Below are positions 37,376 to 46,143 of a DNA stretch of 64,000 nucleotides, in pieces. Position 1 is the first letter of the stretch. Each line of letters starts with the position of its first letter. The stretch spans positions 248,001 to 312,000 of the forward strand of contig NZ_JADOUF010000001.1 of the NCBI RefSeq assembly GCF_015751905.1, read 5' to 3'. The stretch comes from Longispora fulva. GTDB taxonomy: Bacteria > Actinomycetota > Actinomycetes > Mycobacteriales > Micromonosporaceae. The notes beneath the pieces are model-generated. The model had not been told where the DNA came from, ran no database searches, and worked only from the letters and a program-made list of their open reading frames with translations. Made by a program: the position numbers and the translations under genes.

Positions 37376-37843
37376 TTACGGTTGGAAGTACGCCGACATC
37401 AGGCGGCTGACCCATTCCGGCTGCTGGACGTTTTCTGGCAGGAACTCCGCCATCACTGGCTTCAGGTCGATGACCGGGGTGCCGGAGACCGCGTCGAGGC
37501 CTACCACCGTCAGTTCGCGGCCGTGGACGGATTCGATGGCACAGGACGTCACCCCGATGCGGTTGGGTCGTCGAGGGCCGCGTCCGGCGAACACGCCGAC
37601 GGGTGGGAGGTCGGGGCGCCCGCGGTTGGGACGGGGCTCGCGGTAGTCCCCGTGGTCGGGGAACTGGTCGAAAACGAAGAGGATCTCCACGTGAGAGAAG
37701 CCCTCCAGACCTTGGAGGCACGCTTCACCGAAGCGCTCGTCAACGGTGATCGTGCTGCGGACGGCGCCCCAGTTGTCCGTGCGCTGAATGTCCGTCCTCG
37801 CGTTCTGGACGGTACCTATCGGGGTGATGTCGAAGCTGAGCAT
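37376..37843 (-). CDS. TrmO/TsaA-like SAM-dependent methyltransferase (YaeB family)
   Basis: A 155-residue TsaA-type beta-barrel protein with SFDITPIGTVQNART at the start, FSHVEILFVFDQF and GVFAGRGPRRPNRIGVTS, the family core. E. coli TrmO N6-methylates t6A37 in threonine tRNA using SAM; whether this shorter actinobacterial member does the same is unknown. The start could be ATG 37843 or in-frame ATGs at 37855 or upstream; no ribosome-binding site decides it. Confidence 0.75.
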   Translation of the reverse strand: MLSFDITPIGTVQNARTDIQRTDNWGAVRSTITVDERFGEACLQGLEGFSHVEILFVFDQFPDHGDYREPRPNRGRPDLPPVGVFAGRGPRRPNRIGVTSCAIESVHGRELTVVGLDAVSGTPVIDLKPVMAEFLPENVQQPEWVSRLMSAYFQP

Positions 37844-37935
37844 GATTCCATCCATGTCTTGGGGGTGTTGAACCATCGTCGCCGTCCCCGACCACGCTGT
37901 GACCGGCACGGGAGGGCTGTACTGCCGGCAATTGG

Positions 37936-38313
37936 CTATCCGGCGAACAGGAGCGCGCTGATCACCAGCATCACCAGGGCGGTGGCAGCGTGCACGCCGT
38001 AGGCGGTCGCCTTGGGTCCGTCGCTGCGCAATACGATCAGTGCGTCGCCGACGGGAATGACGGCGGCGGCCAGCATGCCCGAGCCGAGTAGGTGGGGTGT
38101 TCCTCCCGCCAGCAGGACGAGGATGAGGAGTCCTGCGGCGATGTCGCGGACGGCCTTGACTGCCAGCCAGGCCTGGAAGGTGCGGTCTGCGGTCGGCGTG
38201 TCGGGGATGCCGAAGCCGGCTGCGGCCTGCGGTGCCCGGAGGGCGTTCGCGCCCATGAGGATGACGGCTACGCCGATCAGTCCGGCGAGTACGTTGGCGA
38301 CGGTGATGAGCAT
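37936..38313 (-). CDS. Four-helix membrane protein, DUF4267-like
   Basis: A 125-residue hydrophobic protein (MLITVANVLAGLIGVAVILMG at the start and ATALVMLVISALLFAG at the end) with four membrane helices and a central GIPDTPTADRTFQAWLAVKA loop. This is the pattern of DUF4267 proteins. No function is established. It sits between the TrmO-like gene and the oxidoreductase gene on the same strand. Confidence 0.7.
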   Translation of the reverse strand: MLITVANVLAGLIGVAVILMGANALRAPQAAAGFGIPDTPTADRTFQAWLAVKAVRDIAAGLLILVLLAGGTPHLLGSGMLAAAVIPVGDALIVLRSDGPKATAYGVHAATALVMLVISALLFAG

Positions 38314-38427
38314 GGTTGTCCCTGAAGAAGCGAAGCGGATGTGGTGAGGAAGAGCTGGTGGCTACTGGCACCGTTCCTTGTCCACGGCACGTGACCGCGT
38401 CGTGGGGCGGTGATCCGGTGCGGCGGG

Positions 38428-39342
38428 CTAGGGAACGATCACGACGCCTCCGCGCACTCCGCCTTGGGCCAGCAGGTTGTGGGCCGCTGTAGCGTCGGTG
38501 AAGGGGTAGACACCGGCGACCCGCAGTGGGATGACTCCGCTTTCCACCAACGTCACCAGTTCGCCCAGCCGGGTGCTGTCGGGCAGCACGTTCAGTGCGA
38601 ACGTGCGGATTCCCCTCGTCGGCTCCGGGCGCAGCGGGGGTGAGGCGGCCACGTAGCCACCGCCGTCCCTGACCAGGTCCATCAGCGAAGGGCCGATCAC
38701 CGCGAGGTCGACGACCGCGTCGAAGCTGGCCGCCGCCGCTAGCGGATCGTCCGAGCGTGGCACGAACGTCGCGCCCTGCGACTCGACGAAATCGCGGTCG
38801 CCGACCCCCGCTACTCCTGTGGCGTGCAGTCCGGCGTGCCGGGCCAGTGCGAGGGTGAACCCGCCGACCTGTCCAGCGGCACCGGTGACGAGCACGGATG
38901 ACCCTTCTGGGAGCGCGAGCAGGTCGAGGGCCTGGGCTGCGGCGAGGCCATTGGTCGGCAGGGTCGCGGCCTCGCTGGCGGAGACGCCGACGGGCGCGGC
39001 GGTCAGCCACGCGGCATCGAGGACGACAAACTCCGCGTGGGCGCCGACCGTGGTGCGCAGCCAGGGTGAGAAGCCGATGACGTCGTCATCCACCGTGAGA
39101 TCTCCGACGGACGCACCCACGGCGTCGACCGTGCCGACCACGTCCCAACCGGGAACGTACGGCAGCCCGGTCGGCAGTGGCGCCGGGAACCGACCGGCGC
39201 GAACCATGAGATCCACCGGGTGTACGACGGACGCGGCGACCCGTACCCGCACCTGACCCGGTCCCGGCTGGGGCACCGGCAGGTCCGTCACCACCCGCAG
39301 AACCTCCGGCCCACCGAACCGTGCATAGCTGACTGCGCGCAT
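38428..39342 (-). CDS. NADPH-dependent quinone oxidoreductase-like MDR protein
   Basis: A 304-residue medium-chain dehydrogenase/reductase without zinc ligands. It has a GroES-like N-terminus (MRAVSYARFGGPEVLRV) and a Rossmann domain with VLVTGAAGQVGG at ~150-161. It likely reduces quinones or electrophilic alkenals. An ACAGGAGGG ribosome-binding site precedes the ATG. The gene is divergent from an HxlR regulator with two inverted repeats in between, a common arrangement in which the regulator responds to electrophiles or disulphide stress. Confidence 0.88.
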   Translation of the reverse strand: MRAVSYARFGGPEVLRVVTDLPVPQPGPGQVRVRVAASVVHPVDLMVRAGRFPAPLPTGLPYVPGWDVVGTVDAVGASVGDLTVDDDVIGFSPWLRTTVGAHAEFVVLDAAWLTAAPVGVSASEAATLPTNGLAAAQALDLLALPEGSSVLVTGAAGQVGGFTLALARHAGLHATGVAGVGDRDFVESQGATFVPRSDDPLAAAASFDAVVDLAVIGPSLMDLVRDGGGYVAASPPLRPEPTRGIRTFALNVLPDSTRLGELVTLVESGVIPLRVAGVYPFTDATAAHNLLAQGGVRGGVVIVP

Positions 39343-39359
39343 CGCCGTACCCTCCTGTG

Positions 39360-39382
39360 AACGTCAAGATCACCATGACGTT
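39360..39382. promoter_or_regulatory. Inverted repeat near the oxidoreductase start
   Basis: AACGTC, 11 bases, GACGTT (39360-39365 and 39377-39382). It overlaps the expected promoter of the oxidoreductase gene. Confidence 0.4.
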
Positions 39383-39408
39383 AGGCAGCCTCGGGCACTG
39401 TGAGAAAG

Positions 39409-39428
39409 TAGGCACCTCGAAGTGCCTA
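39409..39428. promoter_or_regulatory. Probable HxlR operator
   Basis: TAGGCAC-CTCGAA-GTGCCTA, a perfect 7-bp inverted repeat with a 6-base spacer, 22 bp upstream of the HxlR-type gene. Confidence 0.6.
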
Positions 39429-39450
39429 TGGCACCGGCAAGGGGGTAGAC

Positions 39451-39849
39451 ATGGCGACGACGACCGCCGGACAGCGACGTGAGCAGGCCAAACGCGACTA
39501 TGACGCGTTTCTGGCTGGCTGCCCGACCCGGGAACTGCTGAGCACGCTCACCGACAAGTGGGTGGCGCTGCTGATCCCGGCGCTCGCCGGCGGCCCGCAG
39601 CGACACAGCGAACTCGCCCGCCGCATCGCCGGCGTCAGCCAGAAGATGCTCACCCAGACCCTGCGCACAATGGAACGCGATGGTCTGCTCACCCGCACCG
39701 TGACCACGTCAGTACCCGCACGCGTCGACTACCAGCTCACCCCGCTCGGCCACGACCTGTTCCCGGTCATGGTCGCGATCAAGACCTGGGCGGAGACACA
39801 CATGGACCGCGTCTTTCAGGCCCGGACCCAGTTCGACACGCGAACATGA
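39451..39849 (+). CDS. HxlR family winged-helix regulator
   Basis: A 132-residue protein with the HxlR signature: N-terminal cysteine in CPTRELLSTLTDKWVALLI, the helix-turn-helix in ELARRIAGVSQKMLTQTLR, then MERDGLLTR and the wing PARVDYQLTPLG. The single cysteine at ~24 is often the redox or electrophile sensor. It probably represses the divergent oxidoreductase gene and itself (inference from operator and divergence). Confidence 0.9.
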   Translation: MATTTAGQRREQAKRDYDAFLAGCPTRELLSTLTDKWVALLIPALAGGPQRHSELARRIAGVSQKMLTQTLRTMERDGLLTRTVTTSVPARVDYQLTPLGHDLFPVMVAIKTWAETHMDRVFQARTQFDTRT

Positions 39850-39960
39850 AATCCAGCGGGTCTTGACCACCCGCTCCGGCACACCTGTTGGAACGCAAGC
39901 CCGGCGACCGGAAGGACGCCGCCACCGCCCGGCCCGACCAGGTCGTGTGGCGGCCGTCGG

Positions 39961-40266
39961 TCAGCGCATCTTCTTCAAGTAGGCGGCGACGCGTTTGTCG
40001 ATCCGGCGGTTGTCGCGTCCACGCCGGACCTTGATCGCGACGATCAGCAGGGCGACAGCCGCACCGGCGGCGGCGCGGACGCGGTTGTCGGCGGCCACCG
40101 CGCGTGCCTGCGGAGCCCACGCTCGCAGCCGGTCGGCCACCGCCACGGTGACATGCTTGGCCGCGCTGGTGGCATCGGCGGTGTCGGCGTTGGGGTCGGC
40201 GGCCTGAGCCGGCGCCGTCAACGGATCCATCGGTGTGACTGTGATCGAGGCCTGAGCGTCGCGCAT
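39961..40266 (-). CDS. Small single-span membrane protein of unknown function
   Basis: A 101-residue protein with a Thr/Ala-rich N-terminus, one hydrophobic segment (RAAAGAAVALLIVAIKV, ~64-80) and a strongly basic tail (RRGRDNRRIDKRVAAYLKKMR). GGGAG lies 5 bases before the ATG at 40266. No family was recognised. It lies downstream of the GlsB-like gene on the same strand. Confidence 0.6.
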   Translation of the reverse strand: MRDAQASITVTPMDPLTAPAQAADPNADTADATSAAKHVTVAVADRLRAWAPQARAVAADNRVRAAAGAAVALLIVAIKVRRGRDNRRIDKRVAAYLKKMR

Positions 40267-40372
40267 GACTTCTCCCTCATCGAGGTGCCCTTTCCGGGCA
40301 GGGTGACTGCGATGGCGCACGGTACGCCGGCGAAGGTTGGCGGACCGTTGTGCGAGTGGCCGGGCGCTTCGG

Positions 40373-40645
40373 CTATCGCAGGGCTCGCCGTCCGCTGACG
40401 CCGGCGGCGATGGCGACGCCGACGGCCGCGAGGGCGACCTGGATGGCGATCTCGATCCAGTCGACCCCGGGCGTGGTGGCCACGCCCAGGCCGCGGGCGA
40501 TCGCGGTGCCGATGAGGGCGGCGAGGATTCCGACGATGATGGTGACCCAGATCGGAATGTTCTGTTTCCCGGGCAGGACGAGGCGGCCCAGGGCACCGAT
40601 GATCAGACCGACGATGAGTGCGGAGATGATGCCGGCAACAGTCAC
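40373..40645 (-). CDS. GlsB/YeaQ/YmgE transglycosylase-associated membrane protein
   Basis: A 90-residue, three-helix membrane protein (VAGIISALIVGLIIGALGRL with LPGKQNIPIW) of the YeaQ/GlsB family, often general-stress induced. AAGGAG precedes the GTG at 40645. The family's function is unclear. Confidence 0.82.
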   Translation of the reverse strand: MTVAGIISALIVGLIIGALGRLVLPGKQNIPIWVTIIVGILAALIGTAIARGLGVATTPGVDWIEIAIQVALAAVGVAIAAGVSGRRALR

Positions 40646-40847
40646 GTGGATCTCCTTGGTAGTCGATTCGGACGTCTGCTGCCGCACGGGCGCTGACGTG
40701 TCGTGCTGTGACAGGTCGATACCCGCCGGACGGGACCGCAAACGTCTGTGAGGACAGGACACGCCTCGCGTCCATGACTCGGTGGCCGGTGTGGCGACCG
40801 GCGGTTGCGGGTAAGCGGTGGTGGAACCCGACCGAGAGGAGAACGTC

Positions 40848-41297
40848 GTGAGTGTCGTGACCGAGACGATCGAGGTCGACGCGCCCGTGCGGGCCGTGTA
40901 CAACCAGTGGACGCAGTTCGAGGATTTCCCCCAGTTCATGGAGGGCGTCGACTCCATCGTCCAGCAGGCCGACGATCGTACCCACTGGAAGATCAACATC
41001 GGTGGTGTGGAGCGGGAGTTCGACGCCATGATCATCGAGCAGGTCCCCGACGAGCGGGTGGCGTGGGCCTCCGTCAGCGGTCCCCGCCACGCGGGTCTGA
41101 TCACCTTCGAGCCGCAGAGCGCCGACCGCACCAGTGTGACGGCGCGCATCAACATGGAACCCGAGGGGATCACGGAGAAGGTCGGCGACGCGCTCGGACT
41201 GATCACCCGGCGGGTGCGCGGGGACCTCGAGCGGTTCAAGGAGTTCCTGGAGGCACGTGGCTCAGAGTCCGGCGGCTGGCGCGGAAAGATCAGCTAG
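40848..41297 (+). CDS. SRPBCC / START-fold protein (cyclase-dehydrase-like)
   Basis: A 149-residue protein with the helix-grip pattern of the SRPBCC superfamily: ETIEVDAPVRAVYNQWTQFE, FPQFMEGV, the central WKINIGGVEREFDA strands and a long C-terminal helix. These short stress-type members bind unknown hydrophobic ligands. The start is GTG 40848, 6 bases after GAGAGGAG; an upstream in-frame codon would overlap that site. Confidence 0.82.
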   Translation: MSVVTETIEVDAPVRAVYNQWTQFEDFPQFMEGVDSIVQQADDRTHWKINIGGVEREFDAMIIEQVPDERVAWASVSGPRHAGLITFEPQSADRTSVTARINMEPEGITEKVGDALGLITRRVRGDLERFKEFLEARGSESGGWRGKIS

Positions 41298-41365
41298 CCG
41301 GGTGTCGCCCCGTCGCCGGGCGGGTACACCGGTGATCAACCGATAGACGTCGACAAGGGAGAATC

Positions 41366-41737
41366 ATGACGAGCATGAGTCCGAACTCCGGCTTCGACGC
41401 GTGGAACTACGGCCCGGATTCCGGGTACACGGGTACCAACGATCTGACGGGTTTTCACGTCGAGGCCATCGACGGCGGCATCGGCAAGATCGACGAGGCG
41501 ACGCACGCTGTCGACGGCAGTTACGTGGTCGTGGACACCGGCCCGTGGATTTTCGGCTCGAAGGTGCTGCTGCCCGCCGGTGTGATCCAGCGCGTGGACA
41601 CCGCGGGGGAGACGGTGTACGTCCTTCGGACCAGGGAGCAGATCAAGAGCGCCCCGGCGTATGACCCGGCCGGCCGGGATAGTGTCGCCTACCGCGACGA
41701 CCTGGGCGGCTACTACGGCGGCATGCCGCCGATGTAG
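41366..41737 (+). CDS. PRC-barrel-like small protein
   Basis: A 123-residue protein with a disordered Ser/Gly/Tyr start and a PRC-barrel-like core (LTGFHVEAIDGGIGKIDEAT, then SYVVVDTGPWIFGSKVLLPAG). The C-terminus is Tyr/Gly-rich (GGYYGGMPPM). AAGGGA lies 5 bases before the ATG. It is probably co-expressed with the SRPBCC gene upstream. Confidence 0.7.
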   Translation: MTSMSPNSGFDAWNYGPDSGYTGTNDLTGFHVEAIDGGIGKIDEATHAVDGSYVVVDTGPWIFGSKVLLPAGVIQRVDTAGETVYVLRTREQIKSAPAYDPAGRDSVAYRDDLGGYYGGMPPM

Positions 41738-41754
41738 GTCATGTCAATGCCATT

Positions 41755-41783
41755 GGAGCCCGCCCGATACTCGGGTGGGCTCC
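41755..41783 (+). terminator. Terminator hairpin after the PRC-barrel gene
   Basis: A 13-bp stem with one G-T pair, GGAGCCCGCCCGA with TCGGGTGGGCTCC, and a 3-base loop. The following stretch to 42026 (243 bp) shows no convincing gene. Confidence 0.65.
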
Positions 41784-42026
41784 GCTGGCATCGAGCCATC
41801 GACCGCCGGGATGGTTCACGGGGCGTCGTCGCGAGGAAAGTGTCCTGGGATTGCAGCCAGCCGTCGTATCGGGTCGAGCCCGGGAAGTCACGGTCGCGTC
41901 CAATGCCACCGTCTGCACCTGCCAATCGACCCCTGGGCGGCTGTATTCGGACAGGTACCAGGTCACCGGCCTCCGGGTCCAATCGCTGGTCGTTTCGCTC
42001 GTCTCGGTGCTGGGTATCGATCTGTC

Positions 42027-42251
42027 ATGGGTATTGGAGCTGGCATTTTCCTTATCGCGGTGGGCGCGATTCTCGCGTTCGCCGTGGACTTCCAGGTTGT
42101 CGGGATCGACATCCGGGTCATCGGCTGGATTCTGATGGCCGCGGGAGCGGCGGGATTGATCTTCTTCTTCGCGTTCTGGAGCCGCCGCCGCACGACCGCC
42201 GTCGTCACGGAGCGCCGCGACTACGACGACCCGGCGGGGCCGCCGCTGTAG
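42027..42251 (+). CDS. Two-helix membrane protein, DUF6458-like
   Basis: A 74-residue protein starting MGIGAGIFLIAVGAILAFAV with a second helix (GWILMAAGAAGLIFFFAF) and a basic RRR stop-transfer, then an acidic tail. The pattern is that of a common actinobacterial two-helix family of unknown function. The ATG at 42027 was chosen because the family motif starts there. Confidence 0.72.
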   Translation: MGIGAGIFLIAVGAILAFAVDFQVVGIDIRVIGWILMAAGAAGLIFFFAFWSRRRTTAVVTERRDYDDPAGPPL

Positions 42252-42293
42252 GCGTGTTCGAACGCGAGACGCCGATGACGTGGGGAGGGCACT

Positions 42294-42476
42294 ATGACGG
42301 TGCCGAGTAGTACAGGGACGGCTCCTGAGCCGTCAGAAACCGACCCGCTGGGGGTGGAACCCGAGCCGGCCGATGAGACCGAGGCCGCCCGGGACGAGCA
42401 GGACCGCCGTGACGGCCAGATGCGCCGCGATGACAGCCAGCCGCCGATCGTCGGCGACGGCGGACCTGAGTCCTGA
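42294..42476 (+). CDS. Small acidic disordered protein
   Basis: A 60-residue Pro/Glu/Asp-rich protein with no recognised domain. GGGGAGGG ends 4 bases before the ATG and a strong hairpin starts at its stop codon, which supports a real gene. Function is unknown. Confidence 0.5.
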   Translation: MTVPSSTGTAPEPSETDPLGVEPEPADETEAARDEQDRRDGQMRRDDSQPPIVGDGGPES

Positions 42477-42518
42477 CCCGCACCTGACCGCCGCCGTAAC
42501 CGGCGGTCAGGTGCGGGT
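42476..42518 (+). terminator. Very strong terminator hairpin
   Basis: A perfect 18-bp stem, ACCCGCACCTGACCGCCG with its complement, around a 7-base loop (CCGTAAC), directly at the stop of the small acidic gene. Confidence 0.85.
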
Positions 42519-42577
42519 ACTTCTCCGTCCGGGGTGGGTCAGCCCTCGGCTGATGAGCCGGTGGCCTGCCGACCGCG

Positions 42578-42868
42578 TTACTCCCCAGCTGTGGTTCTCC
42601 TGGACCTGGTCGTAGCCGCCGCACGATCCGTCGCACGTCGTACCAGGGAGTCCGGCGGGGTCTTCTCGTCGTCGGGTTGGTCGTCGACGTCCAGGAGGTG
42701 TGCGCGGTCGCGGTGGTCGTCGTAGACGACCTTGTCCGCGGCTGCGACCGGTACCGCCATCAGTACCCCGACGAGGCCGAGGAGCGCGCCGCCGGTCAGT
42801 CCGACGAGCAGCCTGTCCGGGCGCGACCATGCAGATGACGCCGAGCACACCCGGTCCGGTATGGACAC
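42578..42868 (-). pseudogene. C-terminal remnant of an AI-2E family transporter
   Basis: The frame encodes LVGLTGGALLGLVGVLMAVP and then a long hydrophilic tail (VVYDDHRDRAHLLDVDDQ...), which is the last membrane segment and cytoplasmic end of an AI-2E/PerM-type exporter. The other ~300 residues are absent: upstream bases do not continue the family. A 15-of-16 direct repeat flanks it (42508-42523 and 42948-42963). Confidence 0.5.
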
Positions 42869-42965
42869 CGTCGATTACGATCCCACTTGGGCGGGCCTTC
42901 ACGCCCGTGCGGGCCCGCTCGCCGTGAGGCGGCCGTTTTCCCGAGGCCAGGTGCGGGTATTTCGA

Positions 42966-43397
42966 ATGCATGACCAGTCAGCCGCCCCGTCCAGCGTGGG
43001 CTCCCACCCGGCCCACATGCCTTCCGACGTCACCCCGCAAGTCGGGGTGTTCGACCGGTTCGCCACCAAAGCCGCCACCTTCGCGTCCAAGGCGTGGTTC
43101 TTCGTCATCTGTGTCCTGCTCGTGCTGATCTGGGCGCCGTCATACTTCCTGATCGGCACCCTCGACACCTGGCAGCTGATCATCAACACGGCCACCACGA
43201 TCATCACGTTCCTGCTGGTCGCGCTGCTGCAGAACACCCAGTCGCGCTCCGATCGGGCCGTGCAGGACAAACTCAACGCCATCGCCGACGCCCTGGCCGA
43301 CCTGATGGCGTCCCAGGCCCACACCGCCCCGCAGTTGCAGCACGACCTCGAAGAGCTCCGCGACGCCGTCGGGCTGGAAGACAAAGAAAGCGCATGA
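42966..43397 (+). CDS. Low-affinity iron permease-like membrane protein
   Basis: A 143-residue protein with two membrane helices (AWFFVICVLLVLIWAPSYFL and INTATTIITFLLVALLQNT) followed by a long charged helix (SDRAVQDKLNAIADALADLM). This is the pattern of bacterial proteins in the low-affinity iron permease family. Transport activity is not established for these short forms. The ATG at 42966 fits the family start. Confidence 0.78.
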   Translation: MHDQSAAPSSVGSHPAHMPSDVTPQVGVFDRFATKAATFASKAWFFVICVLLVLIWAPSYFLIGTLDTWQLIINTATTIITFLLVALLQNTQSRSDRAVQDKLNAIADALADLMASQAHTAPQLQHDLEELRDAVGLEDKESA

Positions 43398-43607
43398 CCG
43401 GGCGCGACCGGCCCGGCGGCAGGACCAGGGCGCGTAGCCGATTGTCGGTGATAGCCCAGGGGCTGGTGGACGCGGCGGGGTCGACGATCACGGCGGCGGT
43501 GGTCGTCGCGACTGGGGGAGTCGTGAGACGTAGCGTCAGCGATCCGCTGTATGAGGGAGGTGGCAGGGCGCTCGCGCCGGGCAGCGGCCGTGACGCCTCG
43601 GTCGGTG

Positions 43608-43931
43608 TCAGCGCAGTTCGGGTGGCAGCGACGCTCCGACGCCGCGCACGGAGCGGAGTTCCATCTGTTCCGGCATGCCGGCGAGCAGTGGTACCGTCCG
43701 GTCGATGAACGGGCGCAGCTCGGGCCGGTTCAGGAACGCCTCGTGCTCCTCGCGGCCGATCCACAGGTCCTGTACCCAGATCACCTCGGGCTCGGCGACG
43801 GAGGCGGACACCAGGTACAGCAGGCACGCCGGGTTGTCGCGCAGCAGCCTGCCCGACGCGACGAGCAGTTCCAGCACCTCGTCGCGGTGCCCAGGCTTGG
43901 CGGTCAGCTTGTTCAACAGCGCGTACATCAT
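43608..43931 (-). CDS. Antibiotic biosynthesis monooxygenase (ABM) domain protein
   Basis: A 107-residue ferredoxin-like protein: MYALLNKLTAKPGHRDEVLE, then CLLYLVSASVAEPEVIWVQDLW and the HEAFL/RPFI helices, the pattern of a stand-alone ABM/quinol-monooxygenase-like fold. The substrate is unknown. Start at ATG 43931 or the next ATG. The flanking bases 43398-43607 and 43932-44139 show no gene. Confidence 0.8.
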   Translation of the reverse strand: MMYALLNKLTAKPGHRDEVLELLVASGRLLRDNPACLLYLVSASVAEPEVIWVQDLWIGREEHEAFLNRPELRPFIDRTVPLLAGMPEQMELRSVRGVGASLPPELR

Positions 43932-44139
43932 GCCTTCGACGCTACGCCCGGACTGCGGCGCCGATCCGGCGTTTTCACAAGTGGTCGGCGCCGGCGGTCG
44001 ATGACGATGGCCAACGAACCAGGGCTGCATTCGCATCCGGCCGCATCCTGGGACGGATCCCATATGTACCCACAGGTGGCCGTTCCGTGGGCTCTCTCGC
44101 TGTGACGGGGTCGCTGACGACACCCGCGCGCATGAAACT

Positions 44140-44173
44140 CTGGCCCGGCCCCCGGGTAGCGGGGCCGGGCCAG
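44140..44173 (-). terminator. Terminator of the first trypsin-like protease gene
   Basis: A perfect 13-bp stem, CTGGCCCGGCCCC with GGGGCCGGGCCAG, and an 8-base loop, 17 bp past the stop. Confidence 0.75.
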
Positions 44174-44189
44174 ATGGGAGCACGAGGAG

Positions 44190-45989
44190 TTACAGGGTCA
44201 GCGACCAGTAGTCAAGGGTGCCCTGGTCGCCGGGGCCGTAATCGGTGACCCGCAGCTGCCAGGTCCCGGAAGCGGCCGAGGCGACCCCGGTGGCGGTGAA
44301 CGTCCGCTCCCCGTTCCACGGCGTGCACGGGTAGTTGCCGCTGCCGGAGAACTTCACGGTGTACACCTGCCCGCCCGGCGCGACGAGGGAGATGCCCAGG
44401 TCCTCCGAGCAGGTGTGGCTGAGCCCGATCCGCAGGCTGACCGAGGTCGCGGCCTGTCCGGTGGCCGTGGAGGTCACCGGGCTGAAGAGGCGCTGGTTGT
44501 CGCGGATCGGGTAGTCGGTGTCGCTGCGGAAGGTGCGGGCCGGGGCTCCGCCGGTGACGGTAAGGGTGTACTCGACGGCGTGGGTCAACGCCGGGTCGCT
44601 GGCAGCCGTGCCGAGGACGGTGATCGGGTAGGTGCCGGCCGGCGTGGTCGAGGAGGCCGAGACGGTCATCGTCGACGAGGCCCCCGACTGCACGGAGTTC
44701 GGGTTGAGGGTGACGGTGATCCCCACTGGCGCGGCGGCCCCCATGCTGGCGGTGAGGTTCACAGTCCGCGCGCTTCCGACGGTGGTGGCCGTGTTCACCG
44801 TGGTGGTCGTGGAGGCTCCGGCGGCGACGGTGCCCGAGGCCGGGCTGAGGCCGATCGAGAAGTCGCCGGCCGGATCGGATCCGGTGACCCGCAGCGTGTA
44901 GGTGGCGGTGTGCGTTGCTGATCCCGTGCCGGTGACCGTGATCGGATAGGTCCCCGGCGGGGTGTTCGCGCTGGTCGCGAGTGTGAGAGTCGACGAGGAG
45001 CCGGACTGCACCGAGGTGGGGGAGAACGAGGCGGTGACGCCACTGGGCAGGCCCGATGCGCTCAGGGCGACGGACTGGGCGGCTCCGGAGGTCGTGGCCG
45101 TGTTCACGGTGACGCTCGCGGCCTGGCCCGGCCCGACGTCGCCGCTGGTCGGGCTGGTCGACACCGAGAAGTCATTCGCGGGGGTACCGGTGCCCAGGTG
45201 CCGCCAGCCCGACTGGTCCCCGTGCCCGTCGATGATTTTCTGGATGTTGGCGGCCTGGTCGACCACCCGCATGCCCATCTGCGGGCCGTTGCAGTTGGAG
45301 TCGCCCCCGGAGTGCACGGCGATCAGCTTTGCGCCGACGACATACCCGGCTCCGCTGTCACCCACGCAGGTGCCGACGTCGCCGTTCACGGGGCCGAAGC
45401 ACAGGATCTTGCCGGTCTTGAAGTCGTAGCCCTTGTCCTTGCAGGTCTGCTCGGTCGTGACGGGGAAGGTGGCCTTGCGGGCGATCGTGGAGTTGGTGCC
45501 GCCGCCGATCTGGCCCCAGCTGATCATCGTGGAGTTGGTGCCGACCGCCTCGTCGGCGGCGGTGCCGATCTGGACGTAGGAGGTGCCGACGGGTTTGGCC
45601 AGGACCCAGATGCCGATGTCGCCGCACTGCAGTCCCTCGTTGCAGTTCGGGTAGTCAGGGTGCAGCCACGCGTCGACCGGCTTCACCTCGATCCCCTCGG
45701 TAGTGGCCATGTCGGTGCGCCCGACGATCACGGTGCGCACGTCCCAGGTCTCCACCTTCATCGTGCAGTGCCCGGCCGTCATGAACAGCGTCGGCGACAG
45801 CAGCACCCCGCTACACGACTCGCGGTACGGGTGCGCGCTGCCCGGCCGGGTGCTCACCGCCGCCCAGGGATAGTCCGCGACGGATACCGGGGTGCCGCCC
45901 CGGATCGCCTCGGCCGTACCCGGCAGGGTCAGGACCGCGAGCACGGCGACGGCCAGCGCGGCGAGTGTCCTCATAGTCAGTTTTCGCAT
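44190..45989 (-). CDS. Secreted trypsin-like serine protease (S1) with two Ig-like repeats and a P domain
   Basis: A 599-residue exported protease. A signal peptide ([23 protein letters not shown]) leads into an S1 domain beginning IRGGTPV. The triad is His in FMTAGHC, Asp in CGDIGIWVL and Ser in [10 protein letters not shown]; the usual GDSGG is GDSGA. Two ~90-residue Ig-like repeats follow (DFSVSTSP and DFSIGLSP), each ending TYPITV and YTLTV-like strands. The last ~125 residues are a proprotein-convertase P domain ([14 protein letters not shown] to LDYWSLTL). These modules recur in the other proteases of this island. The start is ATG 45989 or ATG 45974; neither has a good ribosome-binding site, so a leaderless message is possible. 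The conserved CAAGGG box lies 32 bp upstream. Confidence 0.9.
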   Translation of the reverse strand: MRKLTMRTLAALAVAVLAVLTLPGTAEAIRGGTPVSVADYPWAAVSTRPGSAHPYRESCSGVLLSPTLFMTAGHCTMKVETWDVRTVIVGRTDMATTEGIEVKPVDAWLHPDYPNCNEGLQCGDIGIWVLAKPVGTSYVQIGTAADEAVGTNSTMISWGQIGGGTNSTIARKATFPVTTEQTCKDKGYDFKTGKILCFGPVNGDVGTCVGDSGAGYVVGAKLIAVHSGGDSNCNGPQMGMRVVDQAANIQKIIDGHGDQSGWRHLGTGTPANDFSVSTSPTSGDVGPGQAASVTVNTATTSGAAQSVALSASGLPSGVTASFSPTSVQSGSSSTLTLATSANTPPGTYPITVTGTGSATHTATYTLRVTGSDPAGDFSIGLSPASGTVAAGASTTTTVNTATTVGSARTVNLTASMGAAAPVGITVTLNPNSVQSGASSTMTVSASSTTPAGTYPITVLGTAASDPALTHAVEYTLTVTGGAPARTFRSDTDYPIRDNQRLFSPVTSTATGQAATSVSLRIGLSHTCSEDLGISLVAPGGQVYTVKFSGSGNYPCTPWNGERTFTATGVASAASGTWQLRVTDYGPGDQGTLDYWSLTL

Positions 45990-46020
45990 GAAGTCATGCT
46001 CGTGAACGCACCCGTCCGGG

Positions 46021-46039
46021 GAATCCGGGGAATCCCTTG
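46021..46039 (-). promoter_or_regulatory. CAAGGG box 1 (upstream of the 44190-45989 protease)
   Basis: On the minus strand the site reads CAAGGGATTCCCCGGATTC. It is one half of a divergent pair with box 2, 54 bp away. No clear TANCGT element occurs at the usual offset. Confidence 0.65.
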
Positions 46040-46092
46040 TCGTGGGCATGTCACTCGACGGCTGTGCCTGCGTGCGTCCGCCGAGGTGAAGA

Positions 46093-46137
46093 CAAGGGAT
46101 TGTTCTGTATAAATGTACGGAGGTCAGACCGTAGCTT
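46093..46137 (+). promoter_or_regulatory. CAAGGG box 2 with TAGCTT element (subtilisin gene promoter)
   Basis: CAAGGGATTGTTCTGTATA at 46093-46111, with TAGCTT at 46132-46137, exactly 39 bp from the box start. TATAAA at 46108-46113 is an alternative -10. If TAGCTT is used, the message would begin at or near the ATG at 46144. Confidence 0.65.
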
Positions 46138-46143
46138 GTGGCC

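Noticed and set aside
41739-41966. Minus-strand ORF between the PRC-barrel and DUF6458-like genes
   Set aside because: It has coding-like patches (YLSEYSRPGVDWQVQTVALD) but no ribosome-binding site, no family and it runs through a terminator hairpin.
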